64,000 nucleotides of DNA from Pseudonocardia endophytica (GCF_004339565.1 NZ_SMFZ01000002.1:2542001-2606000), one strand, 5' to 3'. Shown: positions 43,323 through 52,292, numbered from the stretch's first letter. The notes: generated by a model not told the origin, from the letters alone. Numbers and translations: made by a program.

Positions 43323-44579
43323 TCACGGGGTCGGGCCGGCCCCCTCCGCGACGCTCGCCGGGTCGAAGAACGTGCGCAGTACCGGACGGCCCCGCATCGC
43401 GGCGGCGAGGCTGATGCCGTCGATGTTGATCCTGGCCTCGCGGAGGTAGTCGCGGCCGACCTGCCCCCACGCCGTGCGGGACGCGTCGATGGTGAAGTAG
43501 TACGCGAACCCCTGTGCCCTCAGGTAGTCGTACTTCGGTCCACTGTAGGCGGGGAGACCGGAGATGTCGGCGCCGAACGGGTAGATCAGCAGGTCGGTCG
43601 GCCCGACGATCGGTTGCACCTCGGCCTTCCACAGCCGGGTGTCCCGTTCGATGTCGCCGAGGCCGGACGTCGTGAAGTTGATGTGGCCCCACGAGTGCGA
43701 CGCGAACTCCCAGCCCTCGCCCTTCAGGGCGTCCGCGACCCGCGTCGCCGTGTCCACGTCGGCGGCCAGGTGCGGGTTCCTCCCACCGTAGACGCTGGGG
43801 GAGGTGCGGTATCCGAGGACGCCGTTGTAGCCGGTCAGCCCGATGATGCCGCGTGCCCCGTCGTGCGAGAAGTCCGGGTGCTCGCGGACGAAGTCGTCGA
43901 CCATCGGCATCACGTCGTACGAACCGACGTGGGTGGTGCCGTTCGCGTCGACGTAGGTGTTCCGCACCCGCCCGTCGTCGGCGACGACCAGGTTGTCGGC
44001 GAACCCGTCGCCCGCCATGTACTCGTAGTAGGAGACGTCGTCGACCGAGAGCACCAGCGGCTTCTTCCCGGCGGGCAGGCGCAGGGGCTTCGTCGCGACC
44101 GTGCCGTCGGCGGCCACCGACGCGAGCTGGTGCGGGCCGACCAGGACGTAGTTCCGCGCGTAGAGCTGGTCGAGGATCCGGGCGAACTGCGCCTGCGTGA
44201 TCATGTAGTCGTGGTAGCCGGCCGCGGAGTGCCGGTCGGCGAACGCCCGCTCCGGGTCGACGATCAGCGAGTGGAAGAACAGGTGGGACACGCCCGCGTT
44301 GTCCTGCCAGAGCACGTCGGTCGGCGCCGGTGCGGGAGCGGCCGGGGGTGCCGGAGCGGCCGCGGGTGCCGGCGCGGGAGACGACGGCCCGGCCCGGCCG
44401 GTGTCACCGCCGGCACCGGCGATCGCATACGTTCCCATGAGGACGACCACCGTCACCGCCGCCGCCACCGCGGCGATGCGCCGTCGTCGACGACGTCGTT
44501 GCCGCCGCACGGCCGACCCGGTCCACGGCTGAACTCGCGTCCTGGTCGGACGCGCACTCTCCAGGCCCACCGCACCCAC
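43323..44579 (-). CDS. Membrane-anchored polysaccharide deacetylase-like protein
   Basis: About 418 residues. A basic Arg-rich stretch and one hydrophobic helix near the N-terminus form a signal anchor, followed by an Ala/Pro linker of about 30 residues. The domain shows NodB motifs: SVDDVS (metal Asp pair), HSWGH and YPFG. It probably removes acetyl groups from cell-wall or surface polysaccharide outside the cell. The start is uncertain: GTG at 44579 is my choice, GTG 44570 is close, and the frame is open back to 44702. Confidence 0.78.
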   Translation of the reverse strand: MGAVGLESARPTRTRVQPWTGSAVRRQRRRRRRRIAAVAAAVTVVVLMGTYAIAGAGGDTGRAGPSSPAPAPAAAPAPPAAPAPAPTDVLWQDNAGVSHLFFHSLIVDPERAFADRHSAAGYHDYMITQAQFARILDQLYARNYVLVGPHQLASVAADGTVATKPLRLPAGKKPLVLSVDDVSYYEYMAGDGFADNLVVADDGRVRNTYVDANGTTHVGSYDVMPMVDDFVREHPDFSHDGARGIIGLTGYNGVLGYRTSPSVYGGRNPHLAADVDTATRVADALKGEGWEFASHSWGHINFTTSGLGDIERDTRLWKAEVQPIVGPTDLLIYPFGADISGLPAYSGPKYDYLRAQGFAYYFTIDASRTAWGQVGRDYLREARINIDGISLAAAMRGRPVLRTFFDPASVAEGAGPTP

Positions 44580-44767
44580 CGCGACATCATGTGATCCCCC
44601 GGGGATCGTGACTCGGAAGCCGCTCCGGCGTGTCGGCCGGGGACACCCGGATGCCGCAGCGGTGTCGGCGTCGCCACAGTTCCGCGGACGGCGGCCGTCC
44701 ACCGTCCGACCTAGTGTGTGGATCCGTGATCCTCGACGGTCGACCTGCCGGGACGGCGTGACGCCCG

Positions 44768-45955
44768 GTGCTCCGAGCCCGCAGGCGATACCTGCCGTTC
44801 GTGACGGCGTCCGTCGCCTTCGTCGTGGTCTGCGGCGCGGCCGGGGTCCCGGCGCCCCTCTACGTCGTCTACCAGCGGGCGTACGGCATCTCGACGGTCG
44901 CGCTGACGGCCGCGTTCGCCGTCTACATCCTCCCGCTGCTCGCCGCGCTGCTGTGCTGCGGCAGCCTGTCCGACCATCTGGGTCGACGACGGGTGGCCGT
45001 GCCAGCGCTCGTCGTCGGCGCGGTCGGGTGCCTGATCCTGACGACGGTGGACTCCGCCGTCCCGCTGATCGTCGGACGGTCGGTGCAGGGTCTCGCGGTG
45101 GGGCTCGCGCTCGGTGCGCTCGGAGCGTTCGTCGTCGACCTGGAACCGTCGTCGCGTCCCGGACTCGCCGGGGCGGTCACCAGCGGCGCCCCGCCCGGCG
45201 GCATCGCGCTGGGCGCCCTCGCGTCGGGCGCCGCGGTGCAGGTGGCCCCGGCTGCCGCGCCGGTCGTGTCGTTCGTGGTGGTGGCCGGGCTCCTGGTCGT
45301 GGCCGCCGTCGCCCTGGCGTTCCTCCCGGAGCCTGCCGGCCGGCGTCCCGGCGCGCTGCGGTCGCTCCGGCCGGTGGTCCGGGTGCCCGCGACCGCCCGC
45401 GCGGTGTTCCCCGCGGTGTGCGTCCTCGTGGCGGCGACCTACGTCCTCGGCGGGTTCACCCAGGCGCTGGCGCCGTCGTTGACGACGTTCGTCCTGGGCC
45501 GCGACGACCTGTTCAGCGGCGCACTCGCGGTCGCCGTCTACCACCTCGTCGGACCGGTGGCCGGCCTCGCGGCGAGCCGATTGCGTGCCGCGCGAGCGCT
45601 GACCGGCGGCGCGGTCGCTCTCATGATCGGCGTCGCCGGGTACGTCGCGGCGATCGCCGCCGCGAGCTTCGCCGCGTACATGGTCGCCGCCGTCGTGGCC
45701 GGCGCGGGCTTCGGCGTCGCGTTCGCCGGTGCGATGCGGGTGCTGCTCGACCGGAGCCCGGCCGGCACGCACGCCGGGACGCTCGCCGCCGTCTACCTGT
45801 ACTGCTACCTCGCGGCGGCGGTGTCGAGCCTGCTCGCCGGCGTCGCCGTCGAGATCTGGGGACTGGCGCCGGTGGCGTCGGGACTGTGCGGGCTGGTCGT
45901 GCTGCTCGTCGCGGCCGGCGCCGGTGGGGCCGCGCTCCGGATGCGGACCGCCTGA
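44768..45955 (+). CDS. MFS transporter
   Basis: 395 residues, 12 hydrophobic segments. The loop-2 motif GSLSDHLGRRRV and a GxxxG-rich helix 5 (SGAPPGGIALGALASG) point to a drug or metabolite exporter of the major facilitator superfamily. It starts with GTG and ends two bases before the convergent LysR-like gene. No cluster context to suggest a substrate. Confidence 0.84.
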   Translation: MLRARRRYLPFVTASVAFVVVCGAAGVPAPLYVVYQRAYGISTVALTAAFAVYILPLLAALLCCGSLSDHLGRRRVAVPALVVGAVGCLILTTVDSAVPLIVGRSVQGLAVGLALGALGAFVVDLEPSSRPGLAGAVTSGAPPGGIALGALASGAAVQVAPAAAPVVSFVVVAGLLVVAAVALAFLPEPAGRRPGALRSLRPVVRVPATARAVFPAVCVLVAATYVLGGFTQALAPSLTTFVLGRDDLFSGALAVAVYHLVGPVAGLAASRLRAARALTGGAVALMIGVAGYVAAIAAASFAAYMVAAVVAGAGFGVAFAGAMRVLLDRSPAGTHAGTLAAVYLYCYLAAAVSSLLAGVAVEIWGLAPVASGLCGLVVLLVAAGAGGAALRMRTA

Positions 45956-45957
45956 CG

Positions 45958-46650
45958 TCAGCGGCGGCCCCTGCCGCGACGGGCCGGTCGACGCCGGTTC
46001 GCGGCGGGTGTCGCCCGTGCCGGTGTCTGCTCCCGGCGGGGCGTGCGGGTGCTGTTGACCGTGCGCCCGCGGACGATCCCGATGAACTCCTCCATCAGGT
46101 CGGTGTTCTCCGCGTCCGGCCAGGTGAGGACCACGGTCGACGACGGCGCGTCGGTCAGCGGCCGGTAGGTCAGGTCCCGCCGGTGGTGCAGCCGGGCCAG
46201 CGACTGGGGAACGACCAGCACGCCGACACCCGCGGCGACGAGCTCGACCGCCTCACCGGTCGTCGCGGGCGTGTGGTCCGCGGGCCGTCCCGGAGCATCA
46301 CCGGCCCAGTCGAGCGTGTCGTCGCGCGGGTGGAGCAGCGTCTCGTCCGCCAGGTCCTCGACGGCGGCCTCCTCGGCCACGGTGAGCAGGTGGCCCTTCG
46401 GGACGACGGCGACGGTGGTCTCGGTGTAGAGCGGGATCGCGTGCAGCCCGGTCCGGTCGATCGGCAGCCGCACCAGCCCGGCGTCCAGCGCACCCGTCCG
46501 GATCATGTCGACCGCCCCGTCCGTGGTCGCCGGGACCAGTTCCAGCAGGTTGTGCGGACGGCGCTCGGCCCACATCCGCGCCCACTTGCCCGGCGTGACG
46601 CCCTGCACGTAGCCGAGCCGGAACGGCGCGGGGTCGCTCGGCTCGGTCAC
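45958..46650 (-). CDS. LysR substrate-binding domain protein without HTH
   Basis: 230 residues that match only the periplasmic-binding-like effector domain of LysR regulators (FRLGYVQGVTPGKW, DAGLVRLPID, TETTVAVVPKGHLL). The N-terminal DNA-binding helix-turn-helix is missing and the C-terminus is an Arg-rich tail. It diverges by 38 bases from the DUF5997 gene, an arrangement I recall as common in actinobacteria. It may act as a ligand sensor with a partner, or bind nucleic acid through the tail. Confidence 0.8.
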   Translation of the reverse strand: MTEPSDPAPFRLGYVQGVTPGKWARMWAERRPHNLLELVPATTDGAVDMIRTGALDAGLVRLPIDRTGLHAIPLYTETTVAVVPKGHLLTVAEEAAVEDLADETLLHPRDDTLDWAGDAPGRPADHTPATTGEAVELVAAGVGVLVVPQSLARLHHRRDLTYRPLTDAPSSTVVLTWPDAENTDLMEEFIGIVRGRTVNSTRTPRREQTPARATPAANRRRPARRGRGRR

Positions 46651-46688
46651 CGGTCCAGGCTATCCATCGGCCCCGATACCCTGGGCGC

Positions 46689-47069
46689 ATGGCGCGCCAG
46701 ATCCAGACGATGAAGGCCGCGACGGCGGCGAAGAAGCTCGGCGTGCTCCTCGACGCGACGCCCGAGGAGTTCCGCGACGGCGTCGTCTCGCGCGACGAGC
46801 TCGACGCCCTGCAGGCCGATCCGCCGGAGTGGCTGCGCGAGCTGCGGCGCGACGGCCCGCACCCGCGTCCGGTCGTCGCGGACCGGCTCGGGGTGTCGAT
46901 CTCCGGCCTGGCCAGGGCCGACATCACCGAGCCGCTGACCACGGCGCAGATCACGGCGCTGAAGGAGGAACAGCCGGAATGGCTGGTCCGCGAGCGCGCC
47001 ACCCGTGCCGAGTCCCAGCGCGAGGAGGCCCGGGTGCAGGCGAAGGAGTCCGGCCGACCCGCACGGTAG
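46689..47069 (+). CDS. DUF5997 family protein
   Basis: 126 residues, soluble and highly charged (MKAATAAKKLGVLLDATPEEFRD, LTTAQITALKEEQPEWLVRER). Matches a conserved actinobacterial family of unknown function usually next to an HTH-less LysR-type protein. The two likely share one promoter region and perhaps one function. Confidence 0.75.
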   Translation: MARQIQTMKAATAAKKLGVLLDATPEEFRDGVVSRDELDALQADPPEWLRELRRDGPHPRPVVADRLGVSISGLARADITEPLTTAQITALKEEQPEWLVRERATRAESQREEARVQAKESGRPAR

Positions 47070-47096
47070 CCGCCGTCGAGCAGCCCGGACCGGCGC

Positions 47097-47187
47097 GCGG
47101 TGATCCGGAGTTCGCGAACGTCTCGGGCGAACGCGCGCGTCGGGGCACGCGCGTTCGTCGGGTCGGCGCGCGTCCGCGGGTCGGCGC
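47097..47187 (+). repeat. Palindromic dispersed repeat, copy 1
   Basis: A ~91-bp element beginning GCGGTGATCCGG and aligning over its whole length with copy 2 (47606-47697). The right end is altered (CGGGTCGGCGC in place of CGGATCACCGC). Internal runs of alternating CG can form hairpins. Confidence 0.75.
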
Positions 47188-47300
47188 GCGTCGGGCCGAA
47201 GGGACCGAATCCCGGCCGTCGCCCCGGGAGCCCTCCCGAGATCGACTCCTAGCGTGCCTCCTGTCGCACGACGAGAGACACCGACGAGAGGAGTCCCACC

Positions 47301-47594
47301 ATGACACCGACGAGGATGCTCACCCGGATCACGCTCGGAGCGGTCGCGGCCGCCGCGGCGGCGGTCGTGGCCGCGCCGATGGCGAGCGCCGGCCCGCCCA
47401 CCTACCGGTCGCTGCAGGAGTGCCAGGACGCGGGCTTCGCCCAGGTCGGCGCCGCGGGCGGGGCGTTCAGCGGTAAGCAGTTCGAGTGCGAGAAGACCTA
47501 CGGCGTGCCGGCGGGTGTCGCCGGGTGCCCGACGACAGCGGGCTCGAGCGGCTGCATCGGCGAGTACTACATCCTGCGCACCAAGGACGCCTGA
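47301..47594 (+). CDS. Small secreted Cys-containing protein
   Basis: 97 residues. A signal peptide (MTPTRMLTRITLG then an Ala-rich core) with likely cleavage after ASA leaves about 67 residues with four Cys, probably two disulfides. A GAGGAG site precedes the ATG. No known family. The gene is neatly flanked by two copies of the palindromic repeat. Confidence 0.75.
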   Translation: MTPTRMLTRITLGAVAAAAAAVVAAPMASAGPPTYRSLQECQDAGFAQVGAAGGAFSGKQFECEKTYGVPAGVAGCPTTAGSSGCIGEYYILRTKDA

Positions 47595-47605
47595 CCACCG
47601 GACGC

Positions 47606-47697
47606 GCGGTGATCCGGCGTTCGCGCGCGGCTCGGGCGGACGCGCGCGTCCGGACACGCGCGTCCGCCGGGTCGGTGCGCGTTCCGCGGATCACCGC
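47606..47697 (+). repeat. Palindromic dispersed repeat, copy 2 (most complete)
   Basis: 92 bp bounded by a perfect 11-bp inverted repeat, GCGGTGATCCG and CGGATCACCGC. Direct alignment with copy 1 shows strong identity. Size and ends resemble a REP/MITE-like element. It lies 11 bases after the secreted-protein stop and 14 bases before a truncated gene remnant. Confidence 0.78.
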
Positions 47698-47711
47698 CCC
47701 GCGCGCCTGGT

Positions 47712-47867
47712 AGCGGCCGGGCGGACCTGTGCGCGCTCGCCCGTCCGCATCTCGTCGACCCGTACCGGACGTGGAACGCCGCGCCGGACCAGGACGTCCG
47801 CGGCCACCGGGTGCCGCAGCAGTACCGCTCGGGACTGTCCGCCCGCCGTCGGGACCAGACGCCGTGA
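47712..47867 (+). pseudogene. C-terminal remnant of an old-yellow-enzyme-type flavin oxidoreductase
   Basis: 51 codons and a stop read GRADLCALARPHLVDPYRTWNAA and onward, which is the C-terminal end of NADH:flavin oxidoreductase domains such as that of salicylyl-CoA 5-hydroxylases. Everything upstream is missing and the repeat starts 14 bases before. There is no start codon in frame near it. A clear gene fossil. Confidence 0.6.
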
Positions 47868-47870
47868 GGC

Positions 47871-48488
47871 TCAGTAGCGGTTGACCCGCGCGTCCCGACG
47901 CAGAGCGGCGTCGATCAGACGGGCGGGCAGCCGGACGCCGAGCTGGCTGCGGGCCATCCGGCCTGCGGTCGGCACGTCGTCGCGGTCCGGCCAGGTCCCG
48001 GTGTCCCAGAGGTGGGAGCGGGCGAACGCCTTGGCGCAGTGCAGGTACAGCTCGGTGACGCTCACCTCGATGCTCAGCGACGGGGTGGAGCCCTCGACGG
48101 CCAGGGCGTCCAGATAGGGGGCCTCCGCGACGATCCGGGCGGTCCCGTTGACCCGCAGGGTGTCGCCGATGCCGGGGACCACGAACAGCATCCCGACCTG
48201 CGGCTGCTCGAGGATGTTCGTGAGGCTGTCGAGGCGGCGGTTGCCCTTGCGGTCGCCGAACGCGAGGGTGCGCTCGTCGATCACCAGGACGCTGCCGGGG
48301 GGATCGCCGCGCGGGGAGACGTCGACCCTGCCCTGCGCGTCCGCCGTCGCGAACAGGAAGAACGGGCTGGCCGCGACGAACCGCGCGGACTCGGCGTCGA
48401 TGTGGTCGATGGCCTTGTCCGCGATCTGCCGGGGCGGTTCCTTCACGATCTCACGCAGCTCGGACAGGGAACGGATCTCACGGGCCAT
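47871..48488 (-). CDS. PPOX-type flavoprotein (pyridoxamine 5'-phosphate oxidase family)
   Basis: 205 residues of the split-barrel FMN family (SPFFLFATADAQGRVDVSPRGD, LAFGDRKGNRRLDSLTNIL, VGMLFVVPG). It matches the MSMEG_1061-type subgroup. Such proteins bind FMN or F420 and perform small redox reactions; the substrate is unknown. The gene ends three bases from the remnant on the other strand. Confidence 0.84.
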   Translation of the reverse strand: MAREIRSLSELREIVKEPPRQIADKAIDHIDAESARFVAASPFFLFATADAQGRVDVSPRGDPPGSVLVIDERTLAFGDRKGNRRLDSLTNILEQPQVGMLFVVPGIGDTLRVNGTARIVAEAPYLDALAVEGSTPSLSIEVSVTELYLHCAKAFARSHLWDTGTWPDRDDVPTAGRMARSQLGVRLPARLIDAALRRDARVNRY

Positions 48489-48577
48489 GATGTGAGGCTA
48501 CCCTTAGCCATTGCGCGCTCTCGATGTCGATCCAGCGATCGGTCCAGGATCGGCGCATCGGGCCGTGGTGACGCGAT

Positions 48578-48606
48578 TTGACCGGACGACGAGTGCGGCA
48601 CAGAAT
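48578..48606 (+). promoter_or_regulatory. Candidate promoter of the carboxylase operon
   Basis: TTGACC (48578-48583) and CAGAAT (48601-48606) are separated by exactly 17 bases. The TYGAC-N6-GTCRA operator begins at the last base of the -10 box. Confidence 0.55.
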
Positions 48607-48621
48607 CGACTCATCAGTCGA
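48606..48621. promoter_or_regulatory. Operator site 1 of the TetR-type motif
   Basis: TCGAC-TCATCA-GTCGA, a perfect palindrome of the 5-6-5 form, between the -10 box and the carboxyltransferase gene. One of four sites in the window. Confidence 0.65.
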
Positions 48622-48680
48622 GTTCAGGCTCCGGGGGCAGACAGCGACCGCGCGTCCCGCCACCGCACCAGGAGGTGTCG

Positions 48681-50279
48681 ATGACCGTGCTCGCGACGGC
48701 GCTCGATCCGGAGTCGCCGAGGTACGCCGAGGACCGGACGGCGATGCTGGAGGCGCTGGACGCGTTCACCCCGCTCGCCGAGCGGGTCCTCGCCGCGGGC
48801 GGGGAGCGCGCGGTCTCCCGGCACCGGGCGCGGGGCCGGTTGCCGGCGCGGGAGCGGGTCGACCTGCTGCTCGACGAGGACGTGCCGTTCCTCGAGCTGT
48901 CGATGTTCGCCGGCGCGCACGAGGACGGCGGGCACCCGGGTGGCCGGATCATCACCGGGATCGGCCAGGTCAGCGGCGTCGAATGCATGGTGATCGCGAA
49001 CGAGCCGACCGTGAAGGGGGGCTCGCTGGGGCCGGCGTCGGTCGCCCGGCAGCTGCGCGCGCTGGACGTCGCCGAACGCAACCGGCTGCCGGTGGTGAGC
49101 CTGGTCCAGTCCGGAGGGGCGGACCTGCCGCGCCAGGCCGAGACGTTCGTGCCGGGCGGCCGGACGTTCCGCCAGCTCAGCCGGCTGTCCGCCGCGGGTA
49201 TCCCGACGATCGCGCTGGTGTTCGGCAGCTCCACCGCCGGTGGGGCGTACATGCCGGGGATGAGCGAGTACACGGTGTTCGTCAAGGACCAGGCCGCCGT
49301 CTACCTCGGCGGCCCGCCGCTGGTGAAGATGGCGCTCGGCGAGGACGTCGACGACGAGACGCTCGGCGGCGCGGACATGCACGCCAGGGAGTCCGGCCTC
49401 GCCGACCACCTCGCCGTCGACGAACGGGACGCGCTGCGGATCGGCAGGCAGATCGTGGGCGCACTGGGATGGCGCAGGGCAGGGCCCGGCCCGTCGCGGC
49501 AGGCCGAGGCCCCGGTGCACGCGGCGGAGGGGCTGCTCGCCTGCGCGAGCGCCGACCCGAAGCGCTCGGTCGAGGTCCGTGAGGTGCTCGCGCGGACGCT
49601 CGACGGCTCGCGGTTCGACGAGTTCAAGCCTCTCTACGGGCCGCAGCTGGTGTGCGGCTGGGGTCATCTGTGCGGCTTCCCGGTCGGGGTGCTCGCCAAC
49701 AACGGGATCCTCTTCTCCCCCGAGTCCCGCAAGGGTGCGCACTTCGTCCAGCTCGCCAACGCCCGCGACATCCCGCTGCTGTTCGTCCAGAACATCACCG
49801 GCTTCATGGTGGGGACCGATGCGGAGCGGGGCGGGATCATCAAAGACGGTGCGGCGCTGATCAACGCGGTGTCCAACTCGGCCGTCCCGCACCTGACACT
49901 CATGATCGGCGCGTCCTACGGCGCCGGGAACTACGGCATGTCCGGCCGGGCCTACGACCCGCGCTTCGTGTTCACGTGGCCGAGCCACCGGATCGCGGTC
50001 ATGGGCGGCAAGCAGCTCGCCGGGGTGATGTCCGCGGTGCGGCGGGCGTCCGCCGAGCGCAACGGCGACCCGTACGACGACGCGACGGACGCCGCCGTCC
50101 GCGCCGAGACGGAGGCGATGATCGACGCCCAGTCCGGGGCGCTACGGGCGACCGGCGAGCTCTGGGACGACGGCGTGATCGACCCCCGCCACACCCGCAC
50201 CGTGCTCGGTCTCGCTCTGTCCGCCGTGCACTCCGCCCCCGTCGCCGGCACCGGCCGGTTCGCCCCGTTCCGGATGTAG
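48681..50279 (+). CDS. Acyl-CoA carboxylase carboxyltransferase subunit (MccB/AtuC-like)
   Basis: 532 residues with two crotonase-type halves. Oxyanion segments GSSTAGGAYMPGMSEY and GASYGAGNYGMSGRAYDPRF and the MGGKQLAGVM helix fit the methylcrotonyl-CoA and geranyl-CoA carboxylase group more than propionyl-CoA carboxylases. It transfers carboxyl from biotin to an acyl-CoA. I chose ATG 48681 with AGGAGG six bases ahead over the GTG two codons earlier. Cotranscribed with the biotin carboxylase gene. Confidence 0.9.
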   Translation: MTVLATALDPESPRYAEDRTAMLEALDAFTPLAERVLAAGGERAVSRHRARGRLPARERVDLLLDEDVPFLELSMFAGAHEDGGHPGGRIITGIGQVSGVECMVIANEPTVKGGSLGPASVARQLRALDVAERNRLPVVSLVQSGGADLPRQAETFVPGGRTFRQLSRLSAAGIPTIALVFGSSTAGGAYMPGMSEYTVFVKDQAAVYLGGPPLVKMALGEDVDDETLGGADMHARESGLADHLAVDERDALRIGRQIVGALGWRRAGPGPSRQAEAPVHAAEGLLACASADPKRSVEVREVLARTLDGSRFDEFKPLYGPQLVCGWGHLCGFPVGVLANNGILFSPESRKGAHFVQLANARDIPLLFVQNITGFMVGTDAERGGIIKDGAALINAVSNSAVPHLTLMIGASYGAGNYGMSGRAYDPRFVFTWPSHRIAVMGGKQLAGVMSAVRRASAERNGDPYDDATDAAVRAETEAMIDAQSGALRATGELWDDGVIDPRHTRTVLGLALSAVHSAPVAGTGRFAPFRM

Positions 50280-50288
50280 GAGCCCGCC

Positions 50289-52292
50289 GTGATCCGAACG
50301 CTGCTCGTCGCGAACCGCGGCGAGATCGCCCGACGGGTGTTCCGGACGGCCCGCGCGATGGGGATCCGGACGGTCGCCGTCTACTCCGAGCCGGACGCCG
50401 GGGCGCCCCACGTGCGCGACGCCGACCTCGCCGTCGCCCTCGGCGGACGGACGAGCGCCGAGTCCTATCTGGACGTCGACGGGATACTGGCGGCGGCCGC
50501 GGCGACGGGCGCCGACGCCGTCCATCCCGGCTACGGCTTCCTGTCGGAGAACGCCGGGTTCGCCGTCGCGTGCGGTGACGCCGGGCTGGTGTTCGTCGGG
50601 CCCGCTCCGGAGTCGATCGCCGACATGGGACTCAAGGACCGGGCGAAGGCGCTGGCGCGCAAGGCCGGTGTCCCGGTGCTCCCGGACGCGCCGCTCGTCG
50701 GTGACGACGCGGGCGGGTGGCGGGCCGCCGCGGCGGAAGTCGGGTACCCGCTCCTGGTCAAGGCCGTCGCGGGCGGCGGCGGCCGCGGCATGCGGCTCGT
50801 CGGGCACCCGGACGACCTGGCCGGGGCCGTGGCGGCGGCCCGCCGCGAGGCGCAGGCGTCGTTCGGTGATCCGGACGTGTTCTGCGAGCGGTACCTGCGC
50901 GTGGCCCGCCATGTCGAGATCCAGGTGTTCGCCGACGCGCACGGTCGGGCACTGCATCTCGGCGAACGGGAATGCTCGATCCAGCGCAGGCACCAGAAGG
51001 TGCTCGAGGAGGCGCCGTCGCCCGCCGTCTCCCCGGATCTGCGACGGGCGATGGGCGACACCGCCGTCGCCCTCGCCCGGGAGATCGGCTACCTCGGGGC
51101 GGGCACGGTCGAGTACCTGCTCGACGACACGACGGGCGAGTTCTTCTTCCTGGAGATGAACACCAGGCTCCAGGTCGAGCACCCGGTCACCGAGGAGGTC
51201 ACCGGCCTGGACCTGGTCCGGCTCCAGCTGGAGGTGGCACAGGGCATGCCGCTGCGGATCGGCAAGGACGACGTGACGATCCGTGGTCACGCCATCGAGG
51301 TGCGCCTCTACGCGGAGGATCCGGCACGGGGGTACCTGCCCACGCCCGGTCCGCTGCACCGCTACGCGCATCCGCACGACCTGCCCGGCGTCCGCTTCGA
51401 GGACGGCGTCGCCGCGCCCGGCGAGATCACCCCGTTCTACGACCCGATGCTGGCGAAGATCGTCGCCGTCGCCGACGACCGCGCCGAGGCGGCCGCCCGG
51501 CTCGCCGGCGCGCTCGACGCGACCGAGGTGCACGGGACCACCACGAACCGCGCCCACCTCGCCGCGGTGCTCCGTGATCCGGACTTCCTCGCCGGCGGGA
51601 CCCGTACCGACTACCTGGACGCGCACCCGGGCCTGGCCACCCCGTCTCCCCCTGACCTGCACCTGGTCCACCTGAGCGCGGTCGTCGCCACGGCGGCCGC
51701 CGCGCGCCGTGCCGACGACCGCCGCACGCCGTTCGCCGCTCCCGGGTTCCGCCTGCTGCCCGGCAGCCCGCTCACCCGGTCCATCTGGGAGGGACCGGCC
51801 GGCGGGACCCACGAGGTGGAGTACCGCCTCGACGACGCGCGCGGTGACACCAGCCTGGTCCTCGCCATCGCGGACGGCCGGCACGAGGTCCACCTGCGCG
51901 ACCTCGGTCCGGACGCCGTCCGGGTCGAGTGCTCCGGGGTCGAGCACCGCTGTGCGGTGCACCGCTACCCGGACGGCTCGCACTGGGTGACGTCGGCGCT
52001 CGGACAGACCGGATGGCGTCCGGCGCCGCGGCTGCCGGAACCGGACCCGGTCGCCGCCACCGGGGGACCCACTGCGGAGCTCCCGGGCACCGTCGTCGCC
52101 GTGCTCGTCGTGCCGGGGGACCGGGTCGAGCCAGGTCAGCCGCTCGTCGTGGTGGAGGCCATGAAGATGGAGCACCCCGCCGTCGCGGCGGGTCCCGGTG
52201 TCGTGCGGGCCGTGCTGGTGGAGGTCGGGCAGTACGTGCCTGCCCGCTCCGTGCTCGTCGAGCTCGCCCCGGACGTCGACGCGCAGAGTTGA
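50289..52292 (+). CDS. Acyl-CoA carboxylase alpha subunit (biotin carboxylase-BCCP)
   Basis: 667 residues: biotin carboxylase domain with ATP-grasp (glycine loop KAVAGGGGRGMR, EMNTRLQVEHPVTEE) in the first ~450, a linker region, and a C-terminal biotinyl domain with the biotin Lys in EAMKMEH. Length and layout match MccA/AtuF. With the preceding subunit it forms an alpha-6-beta-6-type carboxylase. Within this regulon it likely carboxylates a branched enoyl-CoA so that beta-oxidation can proceed. Confidence 0.94.
   Translation: MIRTLLVANRGEIARRVFRTARAMGIRTVAVYSEPDAGAPHVRDADLAVALGGRTSAESYLDVDGILAAAAATGADAVHPGYGFLSENAGFAVACGDAGLVFVGPAPESIADMGLKDRAKALARKAGVPVLPDAPLVGDDAGGWRAAAAEVGYPLLVKAVAGGGGRGMRLVGHPDDLAGAVAAARREAQASFGDPDVFCERYLRVARHVEIQVFADAHGRALHLGERECSIQRRHQKVLEEAPSPAVSPDLRRAMGDTAVALAREIGYLGAGTVEYLLDDTTGEFFFLEMNTRLQVEHPVTEEVTGLDLVRLQLEVAQGMPLRIGKDDVTIRGHAIEVRLYAEDPARGYLPTPGPLHRYAHPHDLPGVRFEDGVAAPGEITPFYDPMLAKIVAVADDRAEAAARLAGALDATEVHGTTTNRAHLAAVLRDPDFLAGGTRTDYLDAHPGLATPSPPDLHLVHLSAVVATAAAARRADDRRTPFAAPGFRLLPGSPLTRSIWEGPAGGTHEVEYRLDDARGDTSLVLAIADGRHEVHLRDLGPDAVRVECSGVEHRCAVHRYPDGSHWVTSALGQTGWRPAPRLPEPDPVAATGGPTAELPGTVVAVLVVPGDRVEPGQPLVVVEAMKMEHPAVAAGPGVVRAVLVEVGQYVPARSVLVELAPDVDAQS

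Noticed and set aside
46689..47069. Idea that DUF5997 is the missing HTH half of the LysR-like protein, split by a frameshift
   Set aside because: The genes are on opposite strands and DUF5997 has no LysR-type winged helix, so this is not a broken LysR gene.
47097..47697. CRISPR array from the two ~92-bp repeats
   Set aside because: Only two long palindromic copies with a whole gene between them and no cas genes; spacing and size do not fit.
48675..48680. GTG start of the carboxyltransferase two codons upstream
   Set aside because: It overlaps the AGGAGG ribosome site; ATG 48681 has correct spacing.
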